Assembly: GCF_015645465.1 (NCBI RefSeq) | Contig: NZ_JADOEL010000006.1 | Coordinates: forward strand, 124,001-188,000 | Source: Herminiimonas contaminans | GTDB taxonomy: Bacteria; Pseudomonadota; Gammaproteobacteria; Burkholderiales; Burkholderiaceae_D | Length of the DNA: 64,000 nucleotides | Direction of reading: 5' to 3' | In this document: positions 52,708 to 62,242 of the stretch, piece after piece | Layout of the letters: every line of letters starts with the position of its first letter | Position numbering within the stretch: the stretch's first letter is position 1 | Translations under genes and position numbers: made by a program | The notes under the pieces: generated by a model | Seen by the model: the letters and a program-made list of their open reading frames with translations, nothing else | Databases searched by the model: none | Told to the model about the DNA's origin: nothing

Positions 52708-55152
52708 ATGTCATCTGCATGTCCGCGCCTTGTTGAGCGCCGTTTAAACCACGCTATCCGGATAGCGCTTATGAGTATGGCACTCGCCAGTGTTTCTGCC
52801 TTGATTCCAGTTGCACATGCGGCCGATACGCTGGACGCAGTTGCTGCTCGTCCATACAACCTGGCGTCCGGCCCATTGGGACGTAATTTGTCCAGCTTCG
52901 CCGCGCAAGCCGGTATTGCACTTTCGTTTGATCCCGCATTGACCGAAGGGCTGACGAGTCCGGCCTTGTCCGGCACATATTCCGGACGTGAAGGCTTACG
53001 CAAGCTGTTGAGTGGTAGTGGCCTGGAGCTGGTGCAGCGTACCGATGGCAGTTATACGCTGGGGAAAATAGCGACGGGTGCCAGTGCACCGCGTGAGAGC
53101 TCGACTTTGCCGGAAGTGCAGGTCACTGCAGTGCAAACAGCAACCACTGAAGGTACAGGTTCCTACACCACGGGTTCCGCCAGTACTGCCACGCGTCTGA
53201 ATCTATCTATACGCGAAACGCCGCAATCGGTCAGCGTCATTACGCGTCAGCGCATGGATGACCAGGGTTTGTCGCAATTGTCTGATGTAGTAGCGCAGAC
53301 GCCGGGCCTGGTGATTGCACAAAGCGGCAATGCCGGATCGGATTCGAGCCCTATCTATGCGCGCGGTTTTGCGGTGGAAAATTATCAGGTCGATGGCGTG
53401 GGGCAGGTTTTTTCCGGCTATAGCTCGGTATTCCAGAGCAATGACATGGCGCTTTATGACCGGGTGGAGGTGGTGCGTGGTGCGACCGGCCTGATGAATG
53501 GTGTGGGTTCACCCAGCGCAACGATTAACCTGATGCGCAAGCGTCCAACGGCACAATTCCAGGCTTCGGCAAAAGTGGAAGCCGGATCATGGAACTACTA
53601 TCGGGCAGAAGCCGATATCTCGGCTCCGCTGAATGAAGCGCGTACCTTGCGCGGACGCGTAGTGGCGGCTTATCAGGAAAACGATTCCTATATAGATCGC
53701 CTGCACGAAAAGAAGGAAATCCTCTACGGCATACTCGAGGCTGATCTCAGCCCTTCGACCCTGGCCACTTTTGGTGTGACGCTGCAAAACCACGATGCCA
53801 CCGGCCATTCGCGCAGTGGGCGTCCGGCTTATTTCGATGATGGCTCGCGTACCAGCTGGGCGCGTTCCGATTCCGCTGCCGCCTCGTGGGCTTATTCCAA
53901 GCGTCACAGCCAGGCCATCTTTGCCTCCATCGAGCATCAATTCGATAACGAATGGCTGGTCAAGGGAACCCTGAGCCAAGGTAAGGTTGATTACGATGAA
54001 TTGCTGGGCTACATGGTGGTTGGCTTTCCGAATAAGGCAACTGGTGCCGGAGCTACTTTGTACGCCAGCCGCTGGGTTGGTAACCCGACGCAGAACAGCC
54101 TGGATCTGTACGCCAGCGGGCCGTTTAATTGGCTGGGTCGCAAACATGATTTGGTCATCGGTACGACGATCGCGCGTACGACTGTGGACGCGCCTACCTA
54201 TGGCGGCTGGAATGTGTTGCCGGTTCCAAATGTCTATACCTGGGATGGGAATACGCCAGGCAATCCGAACACCAGCGTACAGGGCAGTTACCAGGACAAG
54301 GAAAGCATGAGCAGCGCGTACTCAACCGCACGCTTTAAACCTACCGATGCCTTGTCTGTCATAGTCGGTGCGCGTATTACCAACTGGGAGCGTGTGCAGT
54401 CGACCGTCAAAATCAGTCCCTATGAAAACAATAAGGTGACGCCTTATGCTGGGCTGGTGTACGACTTCAATAAGAATTGGTCTGGCTATGCCAGCTACAC
54501 CGACATCTTCAAGCCGCAAAGCAATAAGACGCCTACCGGCGAATTTCTTGATCCACTGCTGGGTAAAAGTTATGAAATCGGTGCGAAAGGTGAATTCTTC
54601 GACAAGCGCCTGAACCTTGGTCTCGCCATATTTAAAATCCAGCAAGACAATCTCGGCGTTTCCATTCCAGGCGTCTTTGCGCCGGACGGATCGCAAGCCT
54701 ACCGCGCGGTTTCCGGCACTTCCACCCGTGGCTATGAAGTTGAGTTGGGTGGTGAGCTGGCGCGCAACTGGCAGGGCTCGATCGCTTATGCGCGCAGCAT
54801 GACCTCTGACCGTAACAACATGCCGCTCAATACCAATATCCCGCAAAACACCTTCAAGCTCTTCACGACTTATCGCCTGGCCGGTTTCGGCGATGGCCTG
54901 ACGGTCGGTGGCGGTGTGCGTTGGCAAAGTGAGATTTACAGCGATAACCAGGGACCCGTTGGCAAAAGATCCCGTTTTACCCAGGAAGCATATTCGGTCG
55001 TCGATCTGATGGCGCGTTATCAGATTTCCAAACAATTGACGCTGACGGCCAATCTTTATAACGCTTTCGATAAATCGTATTACACCACGACCGGTGGAGC
55101 TTATTACGGTGCGCCGCGCAATCTGCGGGTGGGACTGGACATGCGCTTCTAA
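52708..55152 (+). CDS. TonB-dependent siderophore receptor with STN domain, cassette 3
   Basis: The 814-residue receptor has a signal peptide ending near AHA at residue 38, an STN domain (about 48-102, NLASGPLGRNLSSFAAQAGI), a plug (RETPQSVSVITRQRMDDQG, VEVVRGATGLMNGVGSPSATINL) and a barrel ending LTLTANLYNAFDKSYY and MRF. The ATG at 52708 has AAAGGAA upstream; the frame opens with TTG at 52666. It lacks the loop cysteine pair of receptors 1 and 2, so it probably binds a different ligand. It heads a run of DUF4198 and efflux genes. Confidence 0.92.
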   Translation: MSSACPRLVERRLNHAIRIALMSMALASVSALIPVAHAADTLDAVAARPYNLASGPLGRNLSSFAAQAGIALSFDPALTEGLTSPALSGTYSGREGLRKLLSGSGLELVQRTDGSYTLGKIATGASAPRESSTLPEVQVTAVQTATTEGTGSYTTGSASTATRLNLSIRETPQSVSVITRQRMDDQGLSQLSDVVAQTPGLVIAQSGNAGSDSSPIYARGFAVENYQVDGVGQVFSGYSSVFQSNDMALYDRVEVVRGATGLMNGVGSPSATINLMRKRPTAQFQASAKVEAGSWNYYRAEADISAPLNEARTLRGRVVAAYQENDSYIDRLHEKKEILYGILEADLSPSTLATFGVTLQNHDATGHSRSGRPAYFDDGSRTSWARSDSAAASWAYSKRHSQAIFASIEHQFDNEWLVKGTLSQGKVDYDELLGYMVVGFPNKATGAGATLYASRWVGNPTQNSLDLYASGPFNWLGRKHDLVIGTTIARTTVDAPTYGGWNVLPVPNVYTWDGNTPGNPNTSVQGSYQDKESMSSAYSTARFKPTDALSVIVGARITNWERVQSTVKISPYENNKVTPYAGLVYDFNKNWSGYASYTDIFKPQSNKTPTGEFLDPLLGKSYEIGAKGEFFDKRLNLGLAIFKIQQDNLGVSIPGVFAPDGSQAYRAVSGTSTRGYEVELGGELARNWQGSIAYARSMTSDRNNMPLNTNIPQNTFKLFTTYRLAGFGDGLTVGGGVRWQSEIYSDNQGPVGKRSRFTQEAYSVVDLMARYQISKQLTLTANLYNAFDKSYYTTTGGAYYGAPRNLRVGLDMRF

Positions 55153-55469
55153 GCCTGGCGCGCATTTGCAGCATGCAGCACAGCCACCCGGAGTGCCAGA
55201 TCGCACTTCGGGTGGCCCTTTTTTCAATCTCGTTGGTCATAGTAAGTAAGGAGTGGAGATTTTCCAGTCCTGTCTGATGGTGGATGTTTTGATGTGTATG
55301 TCCGGTTTTGCCTGTTTTCCACTGCTTTCGCTGCCAGTTTGTGGCGGCGGGCTGGGTTGCGGGCGTTTTTTGCTGCGTGTTTTCGTTAACGCTTGCAAAG
55401 CCGGATAACAAGCGCGTAGCTGATTTTTCGCAAGGCTGTTTAATTTTTTATTACATAAAGGGTAATCAC
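55153..55469. other. Intergenic region between receptor 3 and the first DUF4198 gene
   Basis: It contains the receptor terminator (55183-55224) and then about 245 bp with no supported gene. A promoter for the DUF4198/MacAB group must lie between the terminator and AAAGGG at 55457-55462, but I cannot assign its -35 and -10 with confidence. Confidence 0.45.
55183..55224 (+). terminator. Terminator of receptor 3
   Basis: GCCACCCGGAGTGC (55183-55196) and GCACTTCGGGTGGC (55203-55216) form a 14-bp stem with one mismatch and a 6-base loop, followed by six T. Confidence 0.88.
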
Positions 55470-56114
55470 ATGATCAAGAAAACACTCGTCACCATGTTGC
55501 TGTCATCGTTTGCTGTTGCGGCCAGTGCCCACCAGGTCTGGGTAGAGCGTGATGCTTCCGGCCCGGCCAAAGTCTATGTCGGCGATGTCGATGGTGAGCG
55601 CGATCACGGTGACGATGTCGCCAAGCTGGCAGCGACTACCCAGGTATTTGGCAAGGACAGCAAGCAGCTGGCCAAGCTCACTACCAAAAATGAATATCTG
55701 GAAGCAGCGGTAAGCGGTAGCGGCGATGTGCGCCTGATCGCTGACCAGGTCTGGAAGCCATGGAAAAACAAGGACGGTCAGATGCAAGCCGCCGTCTTCA
55801 ATTCGCGTGCCGGTCGCACTGAAACCGCGGCCGCGCTGGATTTTGAATTGGTGCCGGTTAAAGCCAATGGCAATGTCTTCACATTGACCTTCAAAGGCGA
55901 GCCTGTTGCGAATAAAAAGGTCAGCGTCATCAATCCGGAACAATGGGTCAAGGGTTTCACCACCGACAAGGAAGGCCGCGTTCAGGTTCCGCTGCAAGGT
56001 AAGGGCCGTTACATCCTGATGAGCAACCATGAACAAAAGGGTGACCTCGAAGTCGCAGGCGACAAAGTACAAAAAATTTCGTACACGACGACCCTGAGTT
56101 TCGTTAACAAGTAA
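55470..56114 (+). CDS. Exported DUF4198-like protein, first copy
   Basis: The 214-residue exported protein has a signal peptide (KKTLVTMLLSSFAVAASAHQ) and begins mature as HQVWVERDASGPAKVYVGD. LVPVKANGNVFTLTFKGEPV and the carboxypeptidase-regulatory-like VSVINPEQWVKGFTTDKEGRVQVPL give the DUF4198 fold, then GRYILMSNHEQKGD. Relatives are periplasmic proteins often placed beside metal transporters; some fuse to nickel or cobalt uptake subunits. AAAGGG precedes the start. A second copy follows. Metal binding is inferred only. Confidence 0.68.
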   Translation: MIKKTLVTMLLSSFAVAASAHQVWVERDASGPAKVYVGDVDGERDHGDDVAKLAATTQVFGKDSKQLAKLTTKNEYLEAAVSGSGDVRLIADQVWKPWKNKDGQMQAAVFNSRAGRTETAAALDFELVPVKANGNVFTLTFKGEPVANKKVSVINPEQWVKGFTTDKEGRVQVPLQGKGRYILMSNHEQKGDLEVAGDKVQKISYTTTLSFVNK

Positions 56115-56136
56115 GTTGCAATAGTAGTGATATCCA

Positions 56137-56158
56137 GGGGCGCAGCATGCTGCGCCCC
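56137..56158 (+). repeat. Perfect 22-bp palindrome between the DUF4198 genes
   Basis: Arms GGGGCGCAGCA and TGCTGCGCCCC form a GC-rich hairpin. No T-run follows. It is in the 110-bp gap between the two DUF4198-like genes, and could be a weak terminator or an mRNA-stabilising hairpin that lowers expression of the downstream genes. Confidence 0.8.
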
Positions 56159-56224
56159 GATTAGTCTTGTGGTGACTGGTTTCTTTTCCCGCGACATGGT
56201 GCGGGATGTTTTTTACGAGGTTTT

Positions 56225-56848
56225 ATGCGCATTTCCTTTTCTCCTTTTGCTTTGCTGGCTACCAGCTTGTTTCTGACCAGCGCTGCTGCGCATGCTGACT
56301 ACGTCTGGCTGGAGCGCGATACGGCCGGTACCGCACATGCCTATATCGGTGAGTTCGAAGCGGTAAAAGGATCGCCAGCGAGCATCAGCGCAGCACGTGC
56401 TTTCATGGCCGATGGCAAGGACCTGCCATGGTCGGCAGAAGCCGAGCGCCTGAATATCGCTGCACCGGCGAACGGCGATTTGCGTCTGGCAGCGACGCGT
56501 ATCGGTGAAAAGGGCGTGCTGAATTACTTCCAGGCCAAGAATGGGCGCAGCGAAACCAAAGCGGTTAATGATCTGGAGTTGGTGCCGACAGAAGCCAATG
56601 GCAATACCTTCAAGCTGGTATGGAAAGGCAATACCGTCGCAGCGTCGCAAGTCAACGTAGAGACTTCCGAAGGCTGGCACCGGGTACTGAAGCCGGGCAA
56701 GGACGGCACGGTGACGCTGAACGCAGTATTTCCTGCGCGCTACCTGCTGGAAGTGACAGCGCGGGTAAACGGTACCGTTACTTTGGATGGCAAAAAATAT
56801 GATGACGTGCGTCACACAGCAACGCTGACATTTGAGGTCAAGAAATAA
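56225..56848 (+). CDS. Exported DUF4198-like protein, second copy
   Basis: The 207-residue exported protein is a paralogue of the preceding gene: signal peptide ending SAAAHA, mature DYVWLERDTAGTAHAYIGEF, LVPTEANGNTFKLVWKGNTV, VNVETSEGWHRVLKPGKDGTV and ARYLLEVTARVNGT. It is more diverged and lacks the HQVW histidine, having DYVW. Its stop overlaps the macA-like start by one base (TAATG), which ties DUF4198 expression to the pump. Confidence 0.65.
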   Translation: MRISFSPFALLATSLFLTSAAAHADYVWLERDTAGTAHAYIGEFEAVKGSPASISAARAFMADGKDLPWSAEAERLNIAAPANGDLRLAATRIGEKGVLNYFQAKNGRSETKAVNDLELVPTEANGNTFKLVWKGNTVAASQVNVETSEGWHRVLKPGKDGTVTLNAVFPARYLLEVTARVNGTVTLDGKKYDDVRHTATLTFEVKK

Positions 56849-58026
56849 TGAATACGCGCAAGAGCTTTACCCGCAAGCAAAAGACAGTGGGTCTGGTGGT
56901 GCTGGTCGCTGCGTTGGCAGCCATCGGTTTGTGGTCCGGTAATCGTGGTGACGCGCAGTACGAAGTCGCACCGGTAGCGCGCGGCAATATTGAAGCGACG
57001 GTGACGGCCATCGGTACGCTGCAGCCCATGAGTTCGGTTGATGTTGGTGCCCAGGTATCTGGCCAGGTATTGAAGCTACATGTGCAGCCCGGCGATGTCG
57101 TGAAGAAAGGCCAATTGCTGGCGGAGATCGATGCCAGCGTGTTGCAGGCGACGGTGGATGCTGGCCGCGCACAACAAACCGAGTTACAGGCGCAGCTGGC
57201 GGAACAAAAGGCACAACATAAGCTGAGCGCGCAGCAGCACGAACGCCAGCAACAAATGCACAAGGATGAATCGACCCGACTGGAAGATGTGCAGACGGCA
57301 GAAGCCAATCTGGCGGCTGCGGTGGCACGCATCGCCCAGACCCAGGCGCGCATCGTACAGACCCAATCCAGCCTGAAGGCGGACGAAGCCCGTCTGGGTT
57401 ACACGCGGATTTATGCGCCTATGGGTGGCACCGTCATCGGTATTGATGCAAAAGAAGGTCAGACCCTGAATGCAACTTATCAGACGCCGACACTGATGCG
57501 CATCGCTGATCTGTCGGAAATGACGGTATGGACCACAGTGTCGGAAGCAGATATCCGCCGTGTCAAAGCAGGCCAGGCGGCCTACTTCACGACGCTGGCG
57601 GGCGACCGTCGTCGCTGGAATGGACAAGTACGTCAGGTCTTGCCGGCACCTCCGGCTGCTCCGGCGACGCAAAGCAATCCTAACCAGACCCCGGTCAGCA
57701 AAGTGGTGCAGTACACCGTCTTGTTTGATGTGGATAACAAGGATGCCGAACTGCTGCCGCAAATGACCGCGCAGGTTTCCTTCATCACGGCTTCGGCGCG
57801 TGATGTGCTGGTGGCGCCGCTGAATGCCTTGCAGGCGGTAGAGCACAAGCCGCAGATCTATACCGCGCGCATATTAGGCAGCGACGACAAACCGCAAACG
57901 CGAGAAGTGCGTACCGGTGTCAGCGACAGGCTGGCGGCGCAAGTGGTCGAAGGTTTGAAAGAAGGCGAGCAACTGATTACCGGTGAGGTCGTGGCACAGA
58001 CCAAGACACGGAGGTTTCAGTGGTAA
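56848..58026 (+). CDS. MacA/PvdR-type periplasmic adaptor of a tripartite efflux pump
   Basis: The 392-residue membrane-fusion protein has an N-terminal helix (about residues 12-28), a lipoyl half-motif ([32 protein letters not shown]) and a long alpha-hairpin (about 85-165). The second lipoyl half is [21 protein letters not shown]. The beta-barrel and C-terminal domain follow ([35 protein letters not shown]). It links a MacB-type ABC protein to an outer-membrane channel. Translation is coupled to the DUF4198 gene upstream and to the GTG start of the ATPase/permease downstream. Confidence 0.9.
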   Translation: MNTRKSFTRKQKTVGLVVLVAALAAIGLWSGNRGDAQYEVAPVARGNIEATVTAIGTLQPMSSVDVGAQVSGQVLKLHVQPGDVVKKGQLLAEIDASVLQATVDAGRAQQTELQAQLAEQKAQHKLSAQQHERQQQMHKDESTRLEDVQTAEANLAAAVARIAQTQARIVQTQSSLKADEARLGYTRIYAPMGGTVIGIDAKEGQTLNATYQTPTLMRIADLSEMTVWTTVSEADIRRVKAGQAAYFTTLAGDRRRWNGQVRQVLPAPPAAPATQSNPNQTPVSKVVQYTVLFDVDNKDAELLPQMTAQVSFITASARDVLVAPLNALQAVEHKPQIYTARILGSDDKPQTREVRTGVSDRLAAQVVEGLKEGEQLITGEVVAQTKTRRFQW

Positions 58027-59972
58027 CAGACGCGCCGCTGATTGAGCTGCGGGAAATACGCAAGCAATACGGAGGAAATGGCGATGCGCCGGCGGTAGAA
58101 GTACTGCATGGTTTATCGCTGAAGATACACGCCGGTGAGTTCGTGGCGATCGTCGGTGCATCGGGCTCCGGCAAGTCGACACTGATGCATTTGCTGGGCT
58201 GTCTGGACCGGCCCAGCTCGGGCAGCTATCTGTTTAGCGGGCGCGATGTGGCGACGCTGGATAGTGATGAGTTGGCGTGGTTGCGTCGTGAAGCGTTTGG
58301 TTTCGTATTCCAGGGTTATCACCTGATAGCAACCGAATCGGCACGCGAGAACGTCGAAGTGCCTGCTATCTACGCCGGGATGCCGGAAGATGAGCGTGCC
58401 GCGCGCGCATCCGCACTGTTGACGCGTCTAGGCCTGAGCGACAAGCTGGATAACCGGCCGAGCCAGTTATCGGGTGGCCAGCAACAACGCGTCTCGATCG
58501 CGCGTGCACTGATGAATGGTGGTCGCATCATCCTTGCCGATGAACCGACCGGAGCGCTGGACAGCAAGAGTGGCGCGGAAGTGATGGCGTTGCTGAATGA
58601 ACTGGCTGATGCAGGACATACCATCATCCTGATTACACATGATCGCGATGTGGCGGACCAGGCACGACGCGTCATAGAAATACGTGATGGCGAAATCGTC
58701 GGCGACTCTGGCGTGTCGGCCATCAAACAAGCTTTGCCTGCACCGGATATGACACAAGCCGGACGCGATGCCGGTGCTTCATTCTGGGATGATTTGCGCG
58801 AAGCGGCGCGTACCGCATGGCGTGGTATGCGCATGAACCGCACGCGCACCGGCCTGACCCTGCTCGGCATCGTGATTGGCGTCGCTTCGGTGATCGTGAT
58901 GCTGGCGGTAGGTGAAGGTGCCAAGCAACGCGTCATCGATGAGATGGGTTCGCTGGGTACCACCATCATGTACCTCGGGAGTGGTCATCCGTCGAATGGC
59001 GGGCCGCCGGGACGTCTGACGATAGAAGATCTGGATGCAGTAGCTGCACTGCCGGAAATCGGTCATGTCATGCCTATCATCGGTGATCCGGTTACCGTGC
59101 GTCGCGGTAATGTCGATCGCCAGGTTTACGCATTCGCCAGTGCTTATGTGATGCCTTTGGTGCATCGCTGGCGCGTCGGCAAGGGACGCTTCTTCACCCC
59201 CGAAGAAGATGAGCAGCTGGCTCCGGTCGTGGTCATCGGCCACAAGGCATGGAAAAATTTCTTCCCGGATGGCAGCGACCCTCTTGGCAAGCAAATCCTG
59301 ATCGTCGATGCACCGTTTGAAGTAATAGGCGTGATGGCTGAACGTGGCGCGGATTCAGGCTCGCAGGATTACGATGAAATGGTCTTCATCCCGTACAACT
59401 CCGGACGCATGCGCGTCTACGATGCGCGCGCCGAACCTGATTACACGGTGGTGGAAGCGGCATCGGAGGAATTGGTTGGGAAAGCGGAAGCCGCGATGAA
59501 AAAGCTGTTGATAGAACGGCGCGGGCGCGATGACTTCCGTATCGGAAACGCTGCAGCAAAATTGCAGGCAGCGGCACAAACCAGCAATGCGATGAAGATG
59601 ATGCTGGGCCTGATCGCGGCCGTCTCGCTGATCGTTGGTGGCATAGGCGTGATGAATGTGATGCTGATGACGGTGCGTGAGCGCACCCGCGAAATCGGCA
59701 TACGCATGGCGACCGGTGCGCGCGAGCGCGACATCTTGCGTCAATTCCTGACGGAAGCGGTGCTGGTGTCGGTGGTCGGCGGCGTCATCGGCGTGGCCTC
59801 TGGTTTGTTTATAGGGGCGGCACTGTTGTTCTGGAATGTGGCAGTGATTTTTTCGCTGTCGGCCATCATCGGTGCCTTCGCCTGTGCAGTCGCGACCGGT
59901 TTGATTTTCGGCTATATGCCAGCGAAGAAAGCGGCCGGGCTGGATCCTGTGATCGCTTTGGCTTCTGAATAA
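58020..59972 (+). CDS. MacB/PvdT-type ABC ATPase-permease fusion
   Basis: The 650-residue protein has an N-terminal ATPase (Walker [21 protein letters not shown], signature [15 protein letters not shown], Walker [14 protein letters not shown]-loop ITHDRDV). A helix near residue 275 follows ([21 protein letters not shown]), then a periplasmic domain and three C-terminal FtsX helices ([20 protein letters not shown]). The ending [10 protein letters not shown] is typical. The start is GTG at 58020, with GGAGG upstream and a 7-bp overlap with the adaptor gene. Substrates of relatives include macrolides, peptides and pyoverdine. Confidence 0.92.
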   Translation: MVTDAPLIELREIRKQYGGNGDAPAVEVLHGLSLKIHAGEFVAIVGASGSGKSTLMHLLGCLDRPSSGSYLFSGRDVATLDSDELAWLRREAFGFVFQGYHLIATESARENVEVPAIYAGMPEDERAARASALLTRLGLSDKLDNRPSQLSGGQQQRVSIARALMNGGRIILADEPTGALDSKSGAEVMALLNELADAGHTIILITHDRDVADQARRVIEIRDGEIVGDSGVSAIKQALPAPDMTQAGRDAGASFWDDLREAARTAWRGMRMNRTRTGLTLLGIVIGVASVIVMLAVGEGAKQRVIDEMGSLGTTIMYLGSGHPSNGGPPGRLTIEDLDAVAALPEIGHVMPIIGDPVTVRRGNVDRQVYAFASAYVMPLVHRWRVGKGRFFTPEEDEQLAPVVVIGHKAWKNFFPDGSDPLGKQILIVDAPFEVIGVMAERGADSGSQDYDEMVFIPYNSGRMRVYDARAEPDYTVVEAASEELVGKAEAAMKKLLIERRGRDDFRIGNAAAKLQAAAQTSNAMKMMLGLIAAVSLIVGGIGVMNVMLMTVRERTREIGIRMATGARERDILRQFLTEAVLVSVVGGVIGVASGLFIGAALLFWNVAVIFSLSAIIGAFACAVATGLIFGYMPAKKAAGLDPVIALASE

Positions 59973-59985
59973 GCGGACTAAGAAA

Positions 59986-61383
59986 ATGATGAAGATATGG
60001 ACAGGACTTTCTGCTGCCTTGCTGCTCGCCGGTTGTGCGAGCCAGGGTACGCAGGAAACATTGGCGCCGGAAGTTGCCCCGCAATGGCGTCAGGCACAGC
60101 AGGGCAGCATGCTGCCCACTGCCGTGACGCGCGACTGGTGGCGCAGCTTTGGTAGCAGTGAGCTGGATAGCTTGCTCGAAACCGCACAAGCGCAAAGCTA
60201 TGATCTGGCGGCGGCAGTCGCACGGGTCAGGCAAGCGCGGGCAACCGCCACTATTGCAGGTGCTGCCTTGCTGCCGGAACTGAATGGCAACCTTGGTGCG
60301 ACGCGTAATGGTCGCTTCGGCGGTGATGGCAATGGCACGCCTAGCGGCACTGTGTACCAGGCTGGATTAACGGCCAGTTATGAACTGGATTTCTGGGGGC
60401 GCAATCGCGCCTTGCGTGACAGTGCGCGTGCTGATTTGCGGGCAGCAGAATTTGATCGCGACACGGTATACCTGACAGTGACTGCCGGTGTGGCTTCGGC
60501 CTGGTTGCAGACCATGGGTTTGCGGGAACGGGCAGCGATAGCCGATCTCAGTGTGGCGAGTGCGCAGCGCTTGCTGGATGTGATTGAGTCGCGCGCACGT
60601 GCCGGTGCGGCCAATCCGCTGGAACTGGCGCAGCAGCGTGGCGTACTGGCAGCTCAGATGCGCGCGCGTGCGGCGATCCGTCAGCAAGCGGAAGACAGCC
60701 AGACCACACTGGCCGTTCTGCTCGGACGTAATCCATCTTTATTAAGCCTGGCTGCGACTGATTTGAAAGGTTTGCAGGCGCCAACTACAGGCGCGGGCTT
60801 GCCTGCTGAATTACTGACGCGTCGCCCGGATATCGCACGGGCTGAAGCGCAACTGGCGCGCGCGGATGCGAATGTCATCGCAGCACGCGCGGCGATGCTG
60901 CCGCGGATTACCCTGGGTGGCGACATGACGGCTGCCAGCAACCGGGTCAGCAGCGTATTTGATAATCCGGTGTATAGCCTGGCCGCTGGTCTGGCTGCGC
61001 CTATCTTTAATGCCGGAAGATTGGCAGCAGGACGTGATCTGGCAGTAGCGCAAAGGGAAGAGTTATTGGCGAACTATCGTCGTGCCATCGTTGCGGCCTT
61101 CGGTGATGTCGAGACTGCATTGAATGCGGTGGCAGGTATAGATGCACAACGTGTTGCGCAAGAAGAAGAGCTGCGCCAGGCACAGCGTGCGTTTAATCTG
61201 GCCGAGTCACGCTATCGTGCGGGTGCGGAAACTTCGCTGACTTTGCTGGATGCGCAGCGCACCTTGTATGCTGCACAGGATGCAGCAGCACAGTTGCGTA
61301 CGCTACGTTTGCAGGCATCGGTCAGCTTATACAAGGCACTTGGTGGTGGTTGGCAGTCTACTGTTGCGGAGCCGCAGGGATAG
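59986..61383 (+). CDS. NodT/OpmQ-type outer-membrane efflux lipoprotein
   Basis: The 465-residue TolC-family channel has lipobox LLLAGC at residues 12-17. The internally duplicated OEP repeats are SSELDSLLETAQAQSYDLAAAVARVRQARA and LTRRPDIARAEAQLARADANV, with FDNPVYSLAAGLAAPIFNAGRL and a C-terminal ESRYRAGAETSLTLLDAQRTLY. It completes the tripartite pump begun by the two preceding genes, 13 bp after macB. Its 3' end overlaps the convergent DUF2242 gene by 26 bp. Confidence 0.92.
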   Translation: MMKIWTGLSAALLLAGCASQGTQETLAPEVAPQWRQAQQGSMLPTAVTRDWWRSFGSSELDSLLETAQAQSYDLAAAVARVRQARATATIAGAALLPELNGNLGATRNGRFGGDGNGTPSGTVYQAGLTASYELDFWGRNRALRDSARADLRAAEFDRDTVYLTVTAGVASAWLQTMGLRERAAIADLSVASAQRLLDVIESRARAGAANPLELAQQRGVLAAQMRARAAIRQQAEDSQTTLAVLLGRNPSLLSLAATDLKGLQAPTTGAGLPAELLTRRPDIARAEAQLARADANVIAARAAMLPRITLGGDMTAASNRVSSVFDNPVYSLAAGLAAPIFNAGRLAAGRDLAVAQREELLANYRRAIVAAFGDVETALNAVAGIDAQRVAQEEELRQAQRAFNLAESRYRAGAETSLTLLDAQRTLYAAQDAAAQLRTLRLQASVSLYKALGGGWQSTVAEPQG

Positions 61384-61978
61384 GTACGGCACGTGTTTTG
61401 AAGGGCGGGCGTAAATGCTCGTCCGGCATTTCCAGCGCTTCCGGTGCAGGCGCTGCCTCATTCGTCAGGTAGCGCTCTACCAGCTGGAAGAAGCGGGAAT
61501 AGAATTTCTCTGATGCGATGGTGGTGCTGGCGACTTTGACCAGAGAATCATCGCTCGATGAAAACGGCAGCGACAAGGAGCCCAGCGCGCCTACGCCGAC
61601 ACTGGCCGAGTTATTGATCTTCTTCAGCGCATAACGATCTTCCAGCGCATTCGCAAACACCGAGGTCAGGTTGCCATCCGCATTGTCGGTGGTGCATACG
61701 ACGCGGAACGCGATTTGTACATGCACGTCATTCTCCGGCTGGAAACTCTTGCGCGCATCGATTTGCGTGGTGGTGTACGCGCTGATCACATAGCCCTGGC
61801 TCAACAAGGTGCGACGCACCGCCTCACATGCCACTTCGGATGAAACCGTGAAGCGGCGTGCATAAATTTCAGTTGTGTCGAATTTTTCCGTTTGATAGGC
61901 AACAGGCTTGGGCCCTGCGCAACCGGCTATCGTTGCCAGCATCAGTGCTGACAACAGGATGCGGGAGCTGAATTGCAT
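61358..61978 (-). CDS. DUF2242 family lipoprotein
   Basis: The 206-residue predicted lipoprotein has a lipobox at MLATIAGCAG (cysteine near residue 20), then ARRFTVSSEVACEAVRRTLLSQGYVIS, ARKSFQPENDVHVQIAFRVVC and the hallmark ALKKINNSASVGVGALGSLSLPFSSSDDSLVKVASTTI. The function is unknown; it is widespread in beta-proteobacteria. It overlaps the outer-membrane factor gene tail-to-tail by 26 bp, an unusually long convergent overlap. AGCGCAT and ATGCGCT (61999-62020) form an inverted repeat just upstream. Confidence 0.8.
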   Translation of the reverse strand: MQFSSRILLSALMLATIAGCAGPKPVAYQTEKFDTTEIYARRFTVSSEVACEAVRRTLLSQGYVISAYTTTQIDARKSFQPENDVHVQIAFRVVCTTDNADGNLTSVFANALEDRYALKKINNSASVGVGALGSLSLPFSSSDDSLVKVASTTIASEKFYSRFFQLVERYLTNEAAPAPEALEMPDEHLRPPFKTRAVPIPAAPQQ

Positions 61979-62060
61979 AAACTAAATTCTCCAAAATAAG
62001 CGCATAGCGGTCCATGCGCTGTTGATTGACTCTTGTTGCCGTGAAAAATTCCTTCTATTT

Positions 62061-62106
62061 TCCGCAAAAAGCCCGGTGTTTGCTTTCTAAATAGTCATTT
62101 TGCGGA
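62061..62106. repeat. Inverted repeat between the DUF2242 gene and gpmA
   Basis: TCCGCAAAA (62061-62069) pairs perfectly with TTTTGCGGA (62098-62106) over a 28-base spacer. It sits in the 264-bp divergent region and could be an operator pair or a structured leader for gpmA. Confidence 0.5.
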
Positions 62107-62242
62107 CTTTCTTCACATTTGCCGTGATGCTGTCCGGCTATTTTCCCTGTTTTTAAGTCGAATGAAAAATGGGGTGGATGCTCCAGCCAAGTCGAATCTC
62201 AGTTAATCTTCATGCTTTGTTGCTTCGATATGAGAAAAAGTA

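Noticed and set aside
55470-61383. Naming the pump genes pvdR, pvdT and opmQ
   Set aside because: The families are the same, but MacAB homologues have several substrates and no pyoverdine genes are present.
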